DNA of 64,000 nucleotides, taken from DATKZS01 sp035527835 [NCBI: bacterium] (GTDB taxonomy: Bacteria; RBG-13-61-14). Shown piece after piece: positions 27,614-37,767 of the stretch (position 1 is the stretch's first letter; each line of letters begins with the position of its first letter). The notes beneath the pieces were generated by a model. It was not told the DNA's origin and did no database searches. It was given only the letters and a program-made list of their open reading frames with translations. Made by a program: the position numbers and the translations under genes. The stretch spans positions 13,986 through 77,985 of the forward strand of contig DATKZS010000127.1 of the NCBI GenBank assembly GCA_035527835.1, in the 5' to 3' direction.

Positions 27614-29176
27614 TTACAGGTTAAGAAGGTATTGTTGAGGCATCGCCGTACCAAGATCAAGAGCATCAACCAAACTACTCAGCTCGGAGTTCTCTTGTCG
27701 TTTGACGCCCTGCATTTCCTGCAGGGAAACCATTATTTCGTCCCGAACATCTTCTAGCTTTATCCTTTTTGCCAACTCCAGGATGTTAATTCTCTTCAAC
27801 ACCGCTTTTGTCAAAGGCCTTTTACTTTCACGAAATGCAATGCTGGCTATGAATTTTTTGCTAAGTGATTGGTTGAGTATGGCCGCGATGACGGCGGCTT
27901 GTTTGGGCGATTGGCATGGCAGCATATAACATGTGTCATCGCACAACACCGGTTTTGAACCTTTAGGGCCAACCGCAATAAATTTCGGCTCCTTGTGCAA
28001 CCCGGACACCATTACTTTAGATGGCGCGAAGGAATATTTTCCAATTCCGAAAATCGAAAATGGGGGTTTGTTTCGATAGATAGAAGACTTCCTCTTAAAA
28101 AACGTATCGTCATGTTTTGATAAATATGCCCATAAATTGGGAGCAATGGTCTTCAAATATTTGGTGTCCTGACCAACCTCTTTTTGCGTTACAATGACTG
28201 CCTTATCTATCGAAGAGCTCCCGCAATATGATCTAATGTCCGACCCTTTGATTAGCGGGAAAATAAAATCGTTTTCGACTTCCACCCTTTCCGCCAACCC
28301 ATTTAGCCATTGATCGCTGTCGCGTCGCCTCAGTTCCAGGATGGGGGCGGCGTCATGCTTTATACCTTGTCTCCATTCAATTGGGCTTTTGCCTTCCAGA
28401 AAAGCGACTGATTCATAAGCAGTTAAATCGGAAACAGGTTGGCCCTTGATAAACCCGAATGTCGTTGAGGTTGAGACAGCGTCAAGCGAGCGAAAAATAT
28501 TGGCTTGGTAACTGGGGACTGATGAACCGATCTGCAAAGAAAATAAACAGGCGTCAACTGCGGCTCCAAACCACTTTGCTGAATCAATTTTCCTTATTTC
28601 CGCACCGGCCATTGGCAGCTTGGCCCGTTGAGCATATTCCAGTACATTCCGAGCCACGGATGTCTTGCATAGAAGAGCGATAGTGGGCTTTTCGGCGGCC
28701 AATTCGCTCATGATTTTCAGCCAGATGTATTCAGCAATGTCAAAGTTTGATTGTCCCGTGATTGCTTCTATGCCCCGCAAGCCTTTAAAGTTGTGCTTGA
28801 CGGGCAAATTCACCCCCTCTAATGCTCCGATTTCAGAATTGGTAACCCAGGGTGGATTGCCAATGACAAGCAAAGGGCCTCGGAATTTCCATTTCAGATC
28901 TTTGGCCAGGTTGATCTGAAAAATGTCCCCTTCAATCACAGTAATATTTTTTGATCGAATGGATTCGGATTGCCTGATATGCTCATGCTGGATTTCGATG
29001 CCGATAATCTCCTTGGGGGGAGATTGAGATTCCACGACACCGCGGAGGAAATGCCCGCGTCCGCAAGTCGGCTCCAGCACCCGTTCCCATTTGTCGCCGA
29101 TCGGCCCAAGCAAATGAAGAATCTTCTTGACCAGCGCCGGGGGAGTCTGAAAGTCACCAAACTGCCTGGCCTTCAT
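27614..29176 (-). CDS. N6-adenine DNA methyltransferase of a type II restriction-modification pair
   Basis: 520 residues. The SAM-binding motif I is 'VLEPTCGRGHFL' (about 38) and catalytic motif IV is 'VIGNPPW' (about 107), in the gamma order of M.TaqI-like enzymes. The large C-terminal region (about 200-500) is the target-recognition part. It starts at 29176, overlapping the endonuclease stop by ATGA. Base composition is clearly lower in GC than the flanks, pointing to transfer. It would protect the host sites against the linked nuclease. Confidence 0.87.
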   Translation of the reverse strand: MKARQFGDFQTPPALVKKILHLLGPIGDKWERVLEPTCGRGHFLRGVVESQSPPKEIIGIEIQHEHIRQSESIRSKNITVIEGDIFQINLAKDLKWKFRGPLLVIGNPPWVTNSEIGALEGVNLPVKHNFKGLRGIEAITGQSNFDIAEYIWLKIMSELAAEKPTIALLCKTSVARNVLEYAQRAKLPMAGAEIRKIDSAKWFGAAVDACLFSLQIGSSVPSYQANIFRSLDAVSTSTTFGFIKGQPVSDLTAYESVAFLEGKSPIEWRQGIKHDAAPILELRRRDSDQWLNGLAERVEVENDFIFPLIKGSDIRSYCGSSSIDKAVIVTQKEVGQDTKYLKTIAPNLWAYLSKHDDTFFKRKSSIYRNKPPFSIFGIGKYSFAPSKVMVSGLHKEPKFIAVGPKGSKPVLCDDTCYMLPCQSPKQAAVIAAILNQSLSKKFIASIAFRESKRPLTKAVLKRINILELAKRIKLEDVRDEIMVSLQEMQGVKRQENSELSSLVDALDLGTAMPQQYLLNL

Positions 29177-29853
29177 GATGACTCTCCTCTGCTCCCCAGA
29201 AGATTTTCCACTCCTTCATTCCCGCCCTTGGCCGCGATGGAAACTATACGGCCATACTGCAATCTCCATTGCAGAGCATTGGAAATAGTCAGGCATCCCG
29301 GTTTCGGAGGCTCTCTTAAAATTCTTTCCGCCAATTGATCACGGCCGATTTCGTCCAATGGCAAGTTGCGCTCCTCCAGAAAAGCAACGATATCGTCCTT
29401 ATTGCCCGAGCGTTCAAGGATACCGATAAGACCCTGGGTGGTTTGGAAGTCGGACGTATATTCCCTGTTCACAAAAATAGCATGTTGGAAATTCAGGTGG
29501 GCGGACTTTTTGCGAGGATCATCTTGCTTATCATAAACAAAGACTAGAAGATGATAGCCCAAGCCATAAACCTTCTGACTGGCCGACTTATAAGGGCACG
29601 ACGATTGGGGTTGGCGGATGGAAGTCACCTTTAGATCAACTTCCAACTTGGGAAAATCTATCCCACTGGCGGAGCTTCCCGCCTGATAATGATAATATGC
29701 CTGAAGATGCTTGTGAAAAGCATGTTCAACGAAAGTACCAACAGCCTTGCCGTCGGTAACACCAAAAAGCTCAGGAAATCGCCGCTTGTTCATCCCCAGG
29801 AGGTATTCCCGGGCCGATGATTTCAACTTGGACAATGTAAGAATGCCGCTCAT
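29173..29853 (-). CDS. Type II restriction endonuclease, PD-(D/E)XK fold
   Basis: 226 residues. The catalytic core is visible as Asp in 'GIDFPKLEVDLKVT' and the following Glu/Asp-x-Lys (about 75-85), then 'SIRQPQSSCPYKSA', a conserved extension in related nucleases. It is coupled by ATGA to the methyltransferase, the normal arrangement for a restriction pair. Composition is low GC like its partner. The recognition sequence cannot be deduced. An unrelated PD-(D/E)XK housekeeping role is unlikely given the partner. Confidence 0.8.
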   Translation of the reverse strand: MSGILTLSKLKSSAREYLLGMNKRRFPELFGVTDGKAVGTFVEHAFHKHLQAYYHYQAGSSASGIDFPKLEVDLKVTSIRQPQSSCPYKSASQKVYGLGYHLLVFVYDKQDDPRKKSAHLNFQHAIFVNREYTSDFQTTQGLIGILERSGNKDDIVAFLEERNLPLDEIGRDQLAERILREPPKPGCLTISNALQWRLQYGRIVSIAAKGGNEGVENLLGSRGESS

Positions 29854-29861
29854 TTGATAAT

Positions 29862-31724
<1,863 letters not shown>

Positions 31725-31737
31725 AAAATATAAAACC

Positions 31738-32370
31738 TCACGCTTCGCCGGTCACCACGTCCCTGGCGTAGTTCCTTCCCGCCGTGGGGTCCGGGCCGTA
31801 GAAGTCGGCCCCGATCTCGTCGCAGTACTCCTGCCGGATCGGCGCGCCGCCGATCATGATCTTGACCTTGTCCCGGAGACCCGCCGTCTTGATGGCCGCG
31901 ATGGTGTCCTTCATCGCCAGCATGGTGGTCGTGAGCAGAGCGCTCAGCCCCACGAGCTGCGGCGCGTGCTGCTTGATCGCGTCCACGAACTTGGCCGGCG
32001 CCACGTCGGTGCCGAGGTCCACGACCTCGAAGCCCGCGCCCTCCATGGTCATGATCACCAGGTTCTTGCCGATGTCGTGAAGGTCGCCCTTTACCGTGCC
32101 GATCAGGATCTTGCCCATCGGCTTGACCCCGCTCTGCACGAGCCGCGGCTTCAGCACCGCCAGCCCGTGCTGCATGGCCCGGGCCGCCACCAGCATCTCC
32201 GGCACGAAGTACTCGCCCTTCTGGAAAAGGTCGCCGACCTCGTCCATCGCCGGGATCATCGCCTCCTTCAGGAGCTTCTCCGGGTCCGCGCCCCCATCCA
32301 GGAGCTTCTGCACCCGCTCCGCCGTGTCCTTGGCCTTGCCGGTCATGATCATCTTCTTCAACTGTTCCAT
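31738..32370 (-). CDS. Corrinoid protein (cobalamin-binding methyltransferase subunit, MtaC/MtbC type)
   Basis: 210 residues from the ATG at 32370, which has a perfect AAGGAGGG RBS. The N-terminal helical cap (about 1-85) precedes the Rossmann B12 domain with the axial-ligand motif 'DLHDIGKN' (about 105), 'VVDLGTDV' and 'MIGGAPIRQEYCDEIGAD'. Such proteins carry a methyl group on cobalamin between two methyltransferases. Three URO-D-family genes, the fold of MtaA/MtbA, lie within 6 kb, suggesting a methyl-transfer pathway. Confidence 0.92.
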   Translation of the reverse strand: MEQLKKMIMTGKAKDTAERVQKLLDGGADPEKLLKEAMIPAMDEVGDLFQKGEYFVPEMLVAARAMQHGLAVLKPRLVQSGVKPMGKILIGTVKGDLHDIGKNLVIMTMEGAGFEVVDLGTDVAPAKFVDAIKQHAPQLVGLSALLTTTMLAMKDTIAAIKTAGLRDKVKIMIGGAPIRQEYCDEIGADFYGPDPTAGRNYARDVVTGEA

Positions 32371-32459
32371 GTCTTCCCTCCTTTCAACTCCACGGCCGAT
32401 CCGCCGCGTTTCCAAACTAGCCTAATTCCATGTCGCGCGCAACGGCGCCGGAGCATGTG

Positions 32460-32545
32460 GCTTGAGGCTTGAGGCCTGAGGCCTGAGGAGGCAGGCGAGG
32501 CGCGCATGCCATCTTCCATCAAGCCCCAGGCCTCAAGCCCCACGC
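32460..32545. repeat. Repeat family H (GGCCTGAGG / CTCAAGCCC units)
   Basis: Tandem 7-8 bp units on the left and a complementary set on the right form a loose palindrome. Related 7-bp AAACCTC tandems lie at 35313-35340 and 61500-61580. Confidence 0.55.
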
Positions 32546-32553
32546 CCCACTCC

Positions 32554-33309
32554 TCACGCCCCGCCCCTCGAATAAAACGGGATCCCGTTCTTGTCCAGCC
32601 CCTCCTGCCTGAAGTCGTCGAAGATCACGGGCACGCGTTTCCTGGCCATTTCCAGGAGCCGGCACATGACGCCGCGGATCTCCCAGTGCGAAGCCTTGGA
32701 GCAGCGCAGCGCGAAGATGTGCCGCCACTCGCGCAGGTTCGCCGTGACCACGATCTCCGCGCAAATGCCGGTCGGCAGCAACTGGCGCGCGTCCTCCGGC
32801 CGCCACGGCTTCCCCTTGTGCGTCTCGCCACCCGCAGCCGCTACCCGGTAATCGCCCGACCGGAGCTTGCGGTAAACCGCCTCGTTCAGCATCAGCCACT
32901 CGTCAAGTCCCGCCTCCACCGTCCCTCCGGCCGAGAGAGGCAGCGTGAGCCGCATGGCCGCCGGGTCATCCGCCGCCGGCGGCAGCACCACCTCGAAATC
33001 GCTCTCGTCAACGTAGCGCGTGGACTCCTGCGTGAACGACGCCAGCCGGTGCCGCACCAGCTCGTGCGTGAAACCCCGCGAGCAGTTTTTGAAGCGCACC
33101 GTCATGGCCGAGTGCTCCAGCACCGACTCGTGGCCCAGGCTCCGGAGCATCCTGATGAACTTCCGCGCGCTGTCCCTGGTGATCTTCGCCTGGCTCTGGT
33201 ACGCCGTCCGGCCCGCGAGCTCCAATAGCTTCAGCGTCTCCTCCCCGCCCCCCGCCAGCACCGCCAGGATCTCGATCTGGGCGTCATCCACACCCCTGAA
33301 AATCTTCAT
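32554..33309 (-). CDS. thyX: FAD-dependent thymidylate synthase
   Basis: 251 residues. The ThyX signature R-H-R-x2-S-x5-S-x-R is present as 'RHRLASFTQESTRY' (about 86-99). 'GHESVLEHSAMTVRF' and 'LPTGICAEIVVTANLREW' complete the active site. It makes dTMP from dUMP using methylene-tetrahydrofolate and reduced FAD. No thyA is seen in the window. The N-terminal 'DDAQIEILAVLAGGGEE' is typical of the family. Confidence 0.95.
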   Translation of the reverse strand: MKIFRGVDDAQIEILAVLAGGGEETLKLLELAGRTAYQSQAKITRDSARKFIRMLRSLGHESVLEHSAMTVRFKNCSRGFTHELVRHRLASFTQESTRYVDESDFEVVLPPAADDPAAMRLTLPLSAGGTVEAGLDEWLMLNEAVYRKLRSGDYRVAAAGGETHKGKPWRPEDARQLLPTGICAEIVVTANLREWRHIFALRCSKASHWEIRGVMCRLLEMARKRVPVIFDDFRQEGLDKNGIPFYSRGGA

Positions 33310-33335
33310 CTTCTTACCTTTCTTGATGATTTTTT

Positions 33336-33413
33336 TTCACGCAAAGGCGCGAAGGCGCAAAGTCCTAAAGATAATATTCTTCTCTTCTTTGCGCCTTCGC
33401 GCCTTTGCGTGAA
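33336..33413. repeat. Intergenic palindromic repeat, family D (GCAAAGGC units)
   Basis: The left arm is three tandem 8-bp units and the right arm is complementary, separated by about 25 nt of AT-rich DNA. A second copy lies at 55570-55642. Confidence 0.85.
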
Positions 33414-33457
33414 GAAACGCCTCTCCTTGCTCATCAACTAACAATCTCAATCACTTG

Positions 33458-34636
33458 CTACGCATACCGCTCTACCAATCTTCGGATGTCCCTCCCGAAC
33501 TTGAGCAGCGCCCACCGGTCCGCCTTGCGCTTCTTCCCCAGCGCCGAGTTGACCGCGATCTTGTGGATGTCCCCCACCGCCGGCGGCACCATCAGCGCCA
33601 GCCCCCGGTTATGCGTCTTCCTTTTGAGCACGTCCTCCACCCAGTCCGCCGCGTTCCTGAAGCTCCGCACCACCATCTCCGTCGAGCAATGCGGGATGAT
33701 CGCGCACCTCTCCGACAGCGCCTCCCACACCGCCTCGAACTTCGTCTCCGACACCCCGAAGTTGATCCCCCGCAGCCCGCGCACCTGTTTCAGGTTATCC
33801 AGTTGGTGCGCGATGTTCCCGCACGAGTGGATCACGATTCCGCCGAACTCTTCGCTGAGCTCGTTGATGTAGGGCAGGCTGAACTCCGCGTAGGTATTTT
33901 TCGAGAGCACCGCCAGCGCGTCCTCCGATACCGCCAGTCCCATCCCGTCCGGCAAATACACCGGCGGAAAATGCGCCGGCACGAACTCCCTCACCTTCGA
34001 CCGCATCTCCTTCACGAACCTGATGATCAGGTCCGTGACCAGCCGCATCAAATGGTGCACCTCCTTCGGGTGCTCATACATCGCCACCATGAAGTCGCAC
34101 GAATCCCACACCAGGTACGCCGTGTCCATCGGCCCCTGCAAATCGGTCATGGCGATCGGGTACTTGTGCTCCGCCTTCTGGTCAAAGTACTCGGCAAAGT
34201 CCAGGATGTCCCCGAGCAGCCCGTCGCGCACGTCCGGCGGCTTGATCTCGTACACCCTCTCCGGCGCGTCGCCCTCCTTGAGCAGCGGATACGACCACGG
34301 CATCTGGTCCCACGGGAACCTGGTCCGGCAACCGAACGCCGACGCGAACGCCCCCACCCCCATCTGCGGCTGTAAGTGCAGCACAAAATCATCCTTCGAC
34401 CACCACTTCTGCGCCCGCGTGAAAAATTTGTTGAACTTCATGGACTCATGGAACTGCACGTCCCGGTCCATGAACAGACCCGTCACCGACCGCCCCTTCC
34501 CCAGCCAGTCCATCGCCAGCGCCAGCACCGGCGACGCCGGAATGAACCACAAAGGCCTTGGCAGCTCCTCCCCCGCCCACAGCGCCTTCCACCGCTCCTT
34601 CTTCGCCTGCTCCGATTGGTCTTTCCAAATGTCCAT
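33458..34636 (-). CDS. URO-D-family protein (methyltransferase-like), paralogue 1
   Basis: 392 residues from the ATG at 34636. It has the uroporphyrinogen decarboxylase barrel with the 'IVIHSCGNIAHQLD' segment (about 270), where His-x-Cys binds zinc in MtaA/CmuA-type methyltransferases. The HemE substrate motif (RQAGR at the N-terminus) is missing, so it is not a haem enzyme. Glu/Trp-rich N-terminus. Probably a methyltransferase acting with the corrinoid protein, but this is inferred. It is the most divergent of the three paralogues, and the later Cys ligand is not obvious. Confidence 0.78.
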   Translation of the reverse strand: MDIWKDQSEQAKKERWKALWAGEELPRPLWFIPASPVLALAMDWLGKGRSVTGLFMDRDVQFHESMKFNKFFTRAQKWWSKDDFVLHLQPQMGVGAFASAFGCRTRFPWDQMPWSYPLLKEGDAPERVYEIKPPDVRDGLLGDILDFAEYFDQKAEHKYPIAMTDLQGPMDTAYLVWDSCDFMVAMYEHPKEVHHLMRLVTDLIIRFVKEMRSKVREFVPAHFPPVYLPDGMGLAVSEDALAVLSKNTYAEFSLPYINELSEEFGGIVIHSCGNIAHQLDNLKQVRGLRGINFGVSETKFEAVWEALSERCAIIPHCSTEMVVRSFRNAADWVEDVLKRKTHNRGLALMVPPAVGDIHKIAVNSALGKKRKADRWALLKFGRDIRRLVERYA

Positions 34637-34674
34637 GTTACCAGCCTTCTTTCCGGGGCAAGGGAGGATGCCCC

Positions 34675-34944
34675 TCAGTACGCATCTCCCCGCGGCAAAA
34701 TCGCATAGATGTAGATCACCCTCACCTCTTTGTCCGGCGTGAAGAGCACCCGCCATGGTCCGACGCGCAGCCGGCAGTCACCCTTGAGCTTTCCGGTGAG
34801 GGGCTTTACGTCTTTGTGGAAGAGCGGCGCCTCTTCCCGCTCCAGCTCCAGGAGGGCCTCCTTGATCCGCTGCCGCGTTTTTTTGTCGAGCTTCAAGTAT
34901 TGCTTTTCCGCGGCGGGCTTGACCTCAATCCTCCAGGTCGGCAA
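34675..34944 (-). CDS. ParE/RelE-family toxin
   Basis: 89 residues with a TTG start at 34944, supported by GGGGAAG just upstream and by the 20-bp overlap with the antitoxin. The fold signature is visible: 'EVKPAAEKQYLKLDKKTRQR' helical region, then 'LKGDCRLRVGPWRVLFTPD' strands. The R-x-G-x-W/Y-R pattern is common to RelE and ParE. It inhibits either ribosomes or gyrase; sequence alone does not decide. It is the second gene of a two-gene toxin-antitoxin operon. Confidence 0.85.
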   Translation of the reverse strand: MPTWRIEVKPAAEKQYLKLDKKTRQRIKEALLELEREEAPLFHKDVKPLTGKLKGDCRLRVGPWRVLFTPDKEVRVIYIYAILPRGDAY

Positions 34945-35164
34945 GCGACTTCCCCTTGACGCCGTCCTTGACCTCTTTTTTGCCTGCCATTATCACCTCG
35001 ACCCACTCGGGCTTGGAAAGCAGGTCAAGGGTCTCCTTGTGCCGCTCAATGTACTCATCTATAAGCCCGGAGAGCAGGTCCTTGATGTCGGTCTTTTCTA
35101 TCCCGGCGATAATCTTGAGGATGTCCCTCTTTTCCTCCGGTATTCTTACGGTAGCCGTACGCAT
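34925..35164 (-). CDS. Antitoxin of the ParE/RelE pair (ribbon-helix-helix type)
   Basis: 79 residues from the ATG at 35164 (RBS AGGAGGT). The N-terminus 'RTATVRIPEEKRDILKIIA' looks like a ribbon-helix-helix strand-helix start, and the C-terminal half is charged and probably wraps the toxin. Its promoter carries an 18-bp palindrome between -35 and -10, the expected autoregulatory operator. The gene overlaps the toxin start by 20 bp. Confidence 0.8.
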   Translation of the reverse strand: MRTATVRIPEEKRDILKIIAGIEKTDIKDLLSGLIDEYIERHKETLDLLSKPEWVEVIMAGKKEVKDGVKGKSLADLED

Positions 35165-35189
35165 GACACACCTCCTTTTGTATATTAAT

Positions 35190-35218
35190 AGCATAAGCGC
35201 TTAAGCGCTTAATGTCAA
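35190..35218 (-). promoter_or_regulatory. Promoter with embedded palindromic operator for the toxin-antitoxin operon
   Basis: On the minus strand -35 TTGACA (35213-35218), a 17-bp spacer and -10 TATGCT (35190-35195). The palindrome TAAGCGCTTAAGCGCTTA (35194-35211) fills the spacer, so antitoxin binding would block polymerase. Confidence 0.8.
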
Positions 35219-35312
35219 GGTCTAGATGAATTTTCATAGGGCATCATTATCAGTAACTATTGAATAATAAACGTCTAAAAATCAGCCTCCATCCTGTGGC
35301 GGCCCCCCTCCT

Positions 35313-35340
35313 AACCTCAAACCTCAAACCTCACTCCCCA
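35313..35340. repeat. Repeat family H (AAACCTC tandem)
   Basis: Three to four copies of the 7-bp AACCTCA unit lie between the toxin-antitoxin operon and the next gene. Similar units recur at 61500-61580. Confidence 0.6.
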
Positions 35341-35342
35341 TC

Positions 35343-36497
35343 CTACCACTCCCTCCCGAAGTGCTCCCGGTTCCATTTCCTGCCCTCGTCGAGCATGGCG
35401 AGGTAGTTCGGGAGCGGCAGGTAATTGGCGACGGAGTTGCCGGTGCCGAGCACGTAATGCCCGGTCGTGGCGCAGGCGTCGAGGACCTCGCGGGTGCGCT
35501 TCCTGATCGCGGCCTCCGGGCCTTGCGCCAGCAGGTCCATGTCAACGCCTCCGATCAGCGCCGTCTGGTCGCCCCACTTCCGGTACGCCTCTTCCACCGG
35601 CATGATCTTGTCCTCGAAGCTGTGCTTGGCGTCAATCCCCAGCGCGATCAGGTCGTCCATCACGCCGTAAACGTTCCCGCAGGTGTGGAGCACGAACACC
35701 TTGCCCGCGGAGTGCGTGAGGTCCACGATCTTTTTCGTGTTCGGGAAAAATTTCTCGCGCAGCACCCGAGGCGACACCGTGGTCCCGGAGAAGAAGCCGA
35801 GGTCGTCGCCCATGAACAACCCGCCCACGTTGGGCTCGTCCATCAGGTCCTCGACCACCTTGTAAATCAGGTCCGTCACCTTCTTGATGATCGCGTCCAC
35901 CAGGTCCGGCTGGTCCGTGAGCGCCAAGCTGAACGGCACCAGACCCATCAGCCACGTCGTCCACTCGAACACCCCGCCCGGGATCACCATCACCTTCATC
36001 CCCTCCGGCACCCGCTTCGCGCCCACCCGCGACATCGCGTTGATCCCCCGGATGTTCGTCGGCCACCGGTACTGCTCGAAATCGTCCCAGCTCATGATCG
36101 GACCGCGGTTGTCGTTCAGCCACCCGCGCCTCCCGTCCTTGACCTCGCTCGACGTGTTGTCCGCCACGTTCACCCGCATCCCCGGAAACGGGATCATGCT
36201 GAACGTGTACGCGTAGTCCCAGCCCGTCAGGCAGCAGAACCGGATCGTCTGACCAACGTAATCATAACCGCCCTTCAGGTCCTTGAAGGTGAGCTTCCGG
36301 TCCGGGTCCTCCGCGAACGCCGCCCAGTCCAGGACCTTCTCCTTTAAAAAATTCCCCACCGTCTCGAAGTCCGCGAAAATGTCCCCCGCCGTCACCGGAC
36401 CAGCCTCCCGCGTCATCACCGACCTTCTGAACCTCTCAAAGTCCGGCCTCCGCTCCCCCGGCGCCCGCATCCTCAACACCGATCTCCAAAAATCCAT
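35343..36497 (-). CDS. URO-D-family protein (methyltransferase-like), paralogue 2
   Basis: 384 residues from the ATG at 36497 (RBS AGGAGG). The barrel carries 'GLFMGDDLGFFSGTTVSP', 'VFVLHTCGNVYGVMDDL' (zinc-type His-x-Cys) and the C-terminal 'VLDACATTGHYVLGTGNSV'. No RQAGR substrate motif, so not HemE. It shares these elements with paralogue 3. By family it could transfer a methyl group from an aryl ether, methylamine or similar to the corrinoid protein. The exact substrate is unknown. Confidence 0.8.
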   Translation of the reverse strand: MDFWRSVLRMRAPGERRPDFERFRRSVMTREAGPVTAGDIFADFETVGNFLKEKVLDWAAFAEDPDRKLTFKDLKGGYDYVGQTIRFCCLTGWDYAYTFSMIPFPGMRVNVADNTSSEVKDGRRGWLNDNRGPIMSWDDFEQYRWPTNIRGINAMSRVGAKRVPEGMKVMVIPGGVFEWTTWLMGLVPFSLALTDQPDLVDAIIKKVTDLIYKVVEDLMDEPNVGGLFMGDDLGFFSGTTVSPRVLREKFFPNTKKIVDLTHSAGKVFVLHTCGNVYGVMDDLIALGIDAKHSFEDKIMPVEEAYRKWGDQTALIGGVDMDLLAQGPEAAIRKRTREVLDACATTGHYVLGTGNSVANYLPLPNYLAMLDEGRKWNREHFGREW

Positions 36498-36523
36498 TTC
36501 CCCTCCTGAAAACATCAAAAGAA

Positions 36524-36602
36524 TTAAACAGGGATTTTCAGGATAAACAGGATTTAATAATTAATATTTCATATCCTCTACATCCTGTTCATCCCTGTTA
36601 AT
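36524..36602. repeat. Intergenic palindromic repeat, family E (CAGGAT units, 9-bp period)
   Basis: The left arm (36524-36553) and right arm (to 36602) are complementary, each made of three 9-bp CAGGATNNN units, with an AT-rich loop. Another full copy is at 61418-61494. Confidence 0.85.
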
Positions 36603-36629
36603 TTCTCTTCCTCTTGTCCGCCTCGACCA

Positions 36630-37751
36630 CTACTTGGCCTTCACCGAGTTGACGAAGTTCCCCGTCCCCGTGCCCGCGATGCTCCGCGTCTCGCCGTCCT
36701 CGTGGAACTCGAACTTGAAATCGCACCAGAACCGGTAGCTCCACGTCTCGTCCGCCACCATCTCCGCCAGCTTGCGGAACAGGTACGGATACTCCGCCAG
36801 CACGTTCTTCGACTCCGCCACCCGCGTCACCTTGATCTCGCCCGTGAGCCAATCATCGCCCGCTCTGGCCTCCACCCGGAACCGGCGCGGCAGCATCACC
36901 CCGCCCTCCGGCGCCGCCGCCGGGTCCAGCTCCGTGAGCGTGTAATCGTGCGACGAGAACAAAATCCTGCCCGGCTCCGCCACCATCAGCCGCTCCGACC
37001 ACCGGCCGTCAAGGTCCGGAGCCGACGCCCGCACCATGCTCACCGTGGCGTCGTCAGTGTAGAACCAGAACGCCCGCCACTCGCTCATGTAGCGGAGCGG
37101 CGAGAGCTGCTGCCAGTCGTGGTTCAGGCTCCCCACGCCGGCAAGCTCCCGCGTCTTCCCCTTCACCGTGAGCCTCCCGGAAATCCTCGCCCACGGGATC
37201 GGGAAATTGTGCCGTACGAACTCGTCGCTCTTCGTGAACCTGACCATCCCGTCGCCCTGCTGATAACTCCCGACGAGCGGCGTGTACGTGAAATCGCCCT
37301 GGATGTCCTTCCCGGTAAACCGCACCCGGTAAACCCCGGCCCTAAGCTCGAGCCGCGCCGCGCCCGTGCTGATCCCGAACCCCTCCGGGTCAATCTTCAC
37401 TTCCTCCGGCGACGACGAGCTGAAATCACCGACGTACCCCAGCTCCGGCGACGATACCGTAATGTAACTGTCGCAGTACCCGCTCGACACCCCCAAATTG
37501 TGCATCTGCACGTTCACGATCACGATGATCCCCGGCTCCCGAAACTGCATCTCATGGAACCAGACCTCGGTATAAAGCTTCGACGGGAGCGGCCGGGCCT
37601 GGAACATCTTCACGTCCAGCTTCTCGAACCCCTCCACCTGCCCGTTCACGTGCCCCGAAAAAAACGTCACCTCCGGCGCCGCCGCCGCCAGCGCCACCCC
37701 CGCCGCCACCAGCGCCGCCAACCGCCATCCCTTTCCGCCTTTCAGCCCCAT
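36630..37751 (-). CDS. CrtC/AttH-like lipocalin-domain protein, exported
   Basis: 373 residues. A signal peptide (about 1-24) precedes two beta-rich halves. The segment 'GVGSLNHDWQQLSPLRY' and 'EWRAFWFYTDDATVSMVRA' is characteristic of the hydroxyneurosporene synthase/AttH/Svf1 lipocalin-like group. Family members bind or hydrate hydrophobic ligands. Here it is sandwiched between two URO-D paralogues on the same strand. Function unknown. The gap to the next gene upstream is 16 bp, so it is probably in one operon with it. Confidence 0.72.
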   Translation of the reverse strand: MGLKGGKGWRLAALVAAGVALAAAAPEVTFFSGHVNGQVEGFEKLDVKMFQARPLPSKLYTEVWFHEMQFREPGIIVIVNVQMHNLGVSSGYCDSYITVSSPELGYVGDFSSSSPEEVKIDPEGFGISTGAARLELRAGVYRVRFTGKDIQGDFTYTPLVGSYQQGDGMVRFTKSDEFVRHNFPIPWARISGRLTVKGKTRELAGVGSLNHDWQQLSPLRYMSEWRAFWFYTDDATVSMVRASAPDLDGRWSERLMVAEPGRILFSSHDYTLTELDPAAAPEGGVMLPRRFRVEARAGDDWLTGEIKVTRVAESKNVLAEYPYLFRKLAEMVADETWSYRFWCDFKFEFHEDGETRSIAGTGTGNFVNSVKAK

Positions 37752-37767
37752 TGCCTTTGCCCTCCTC

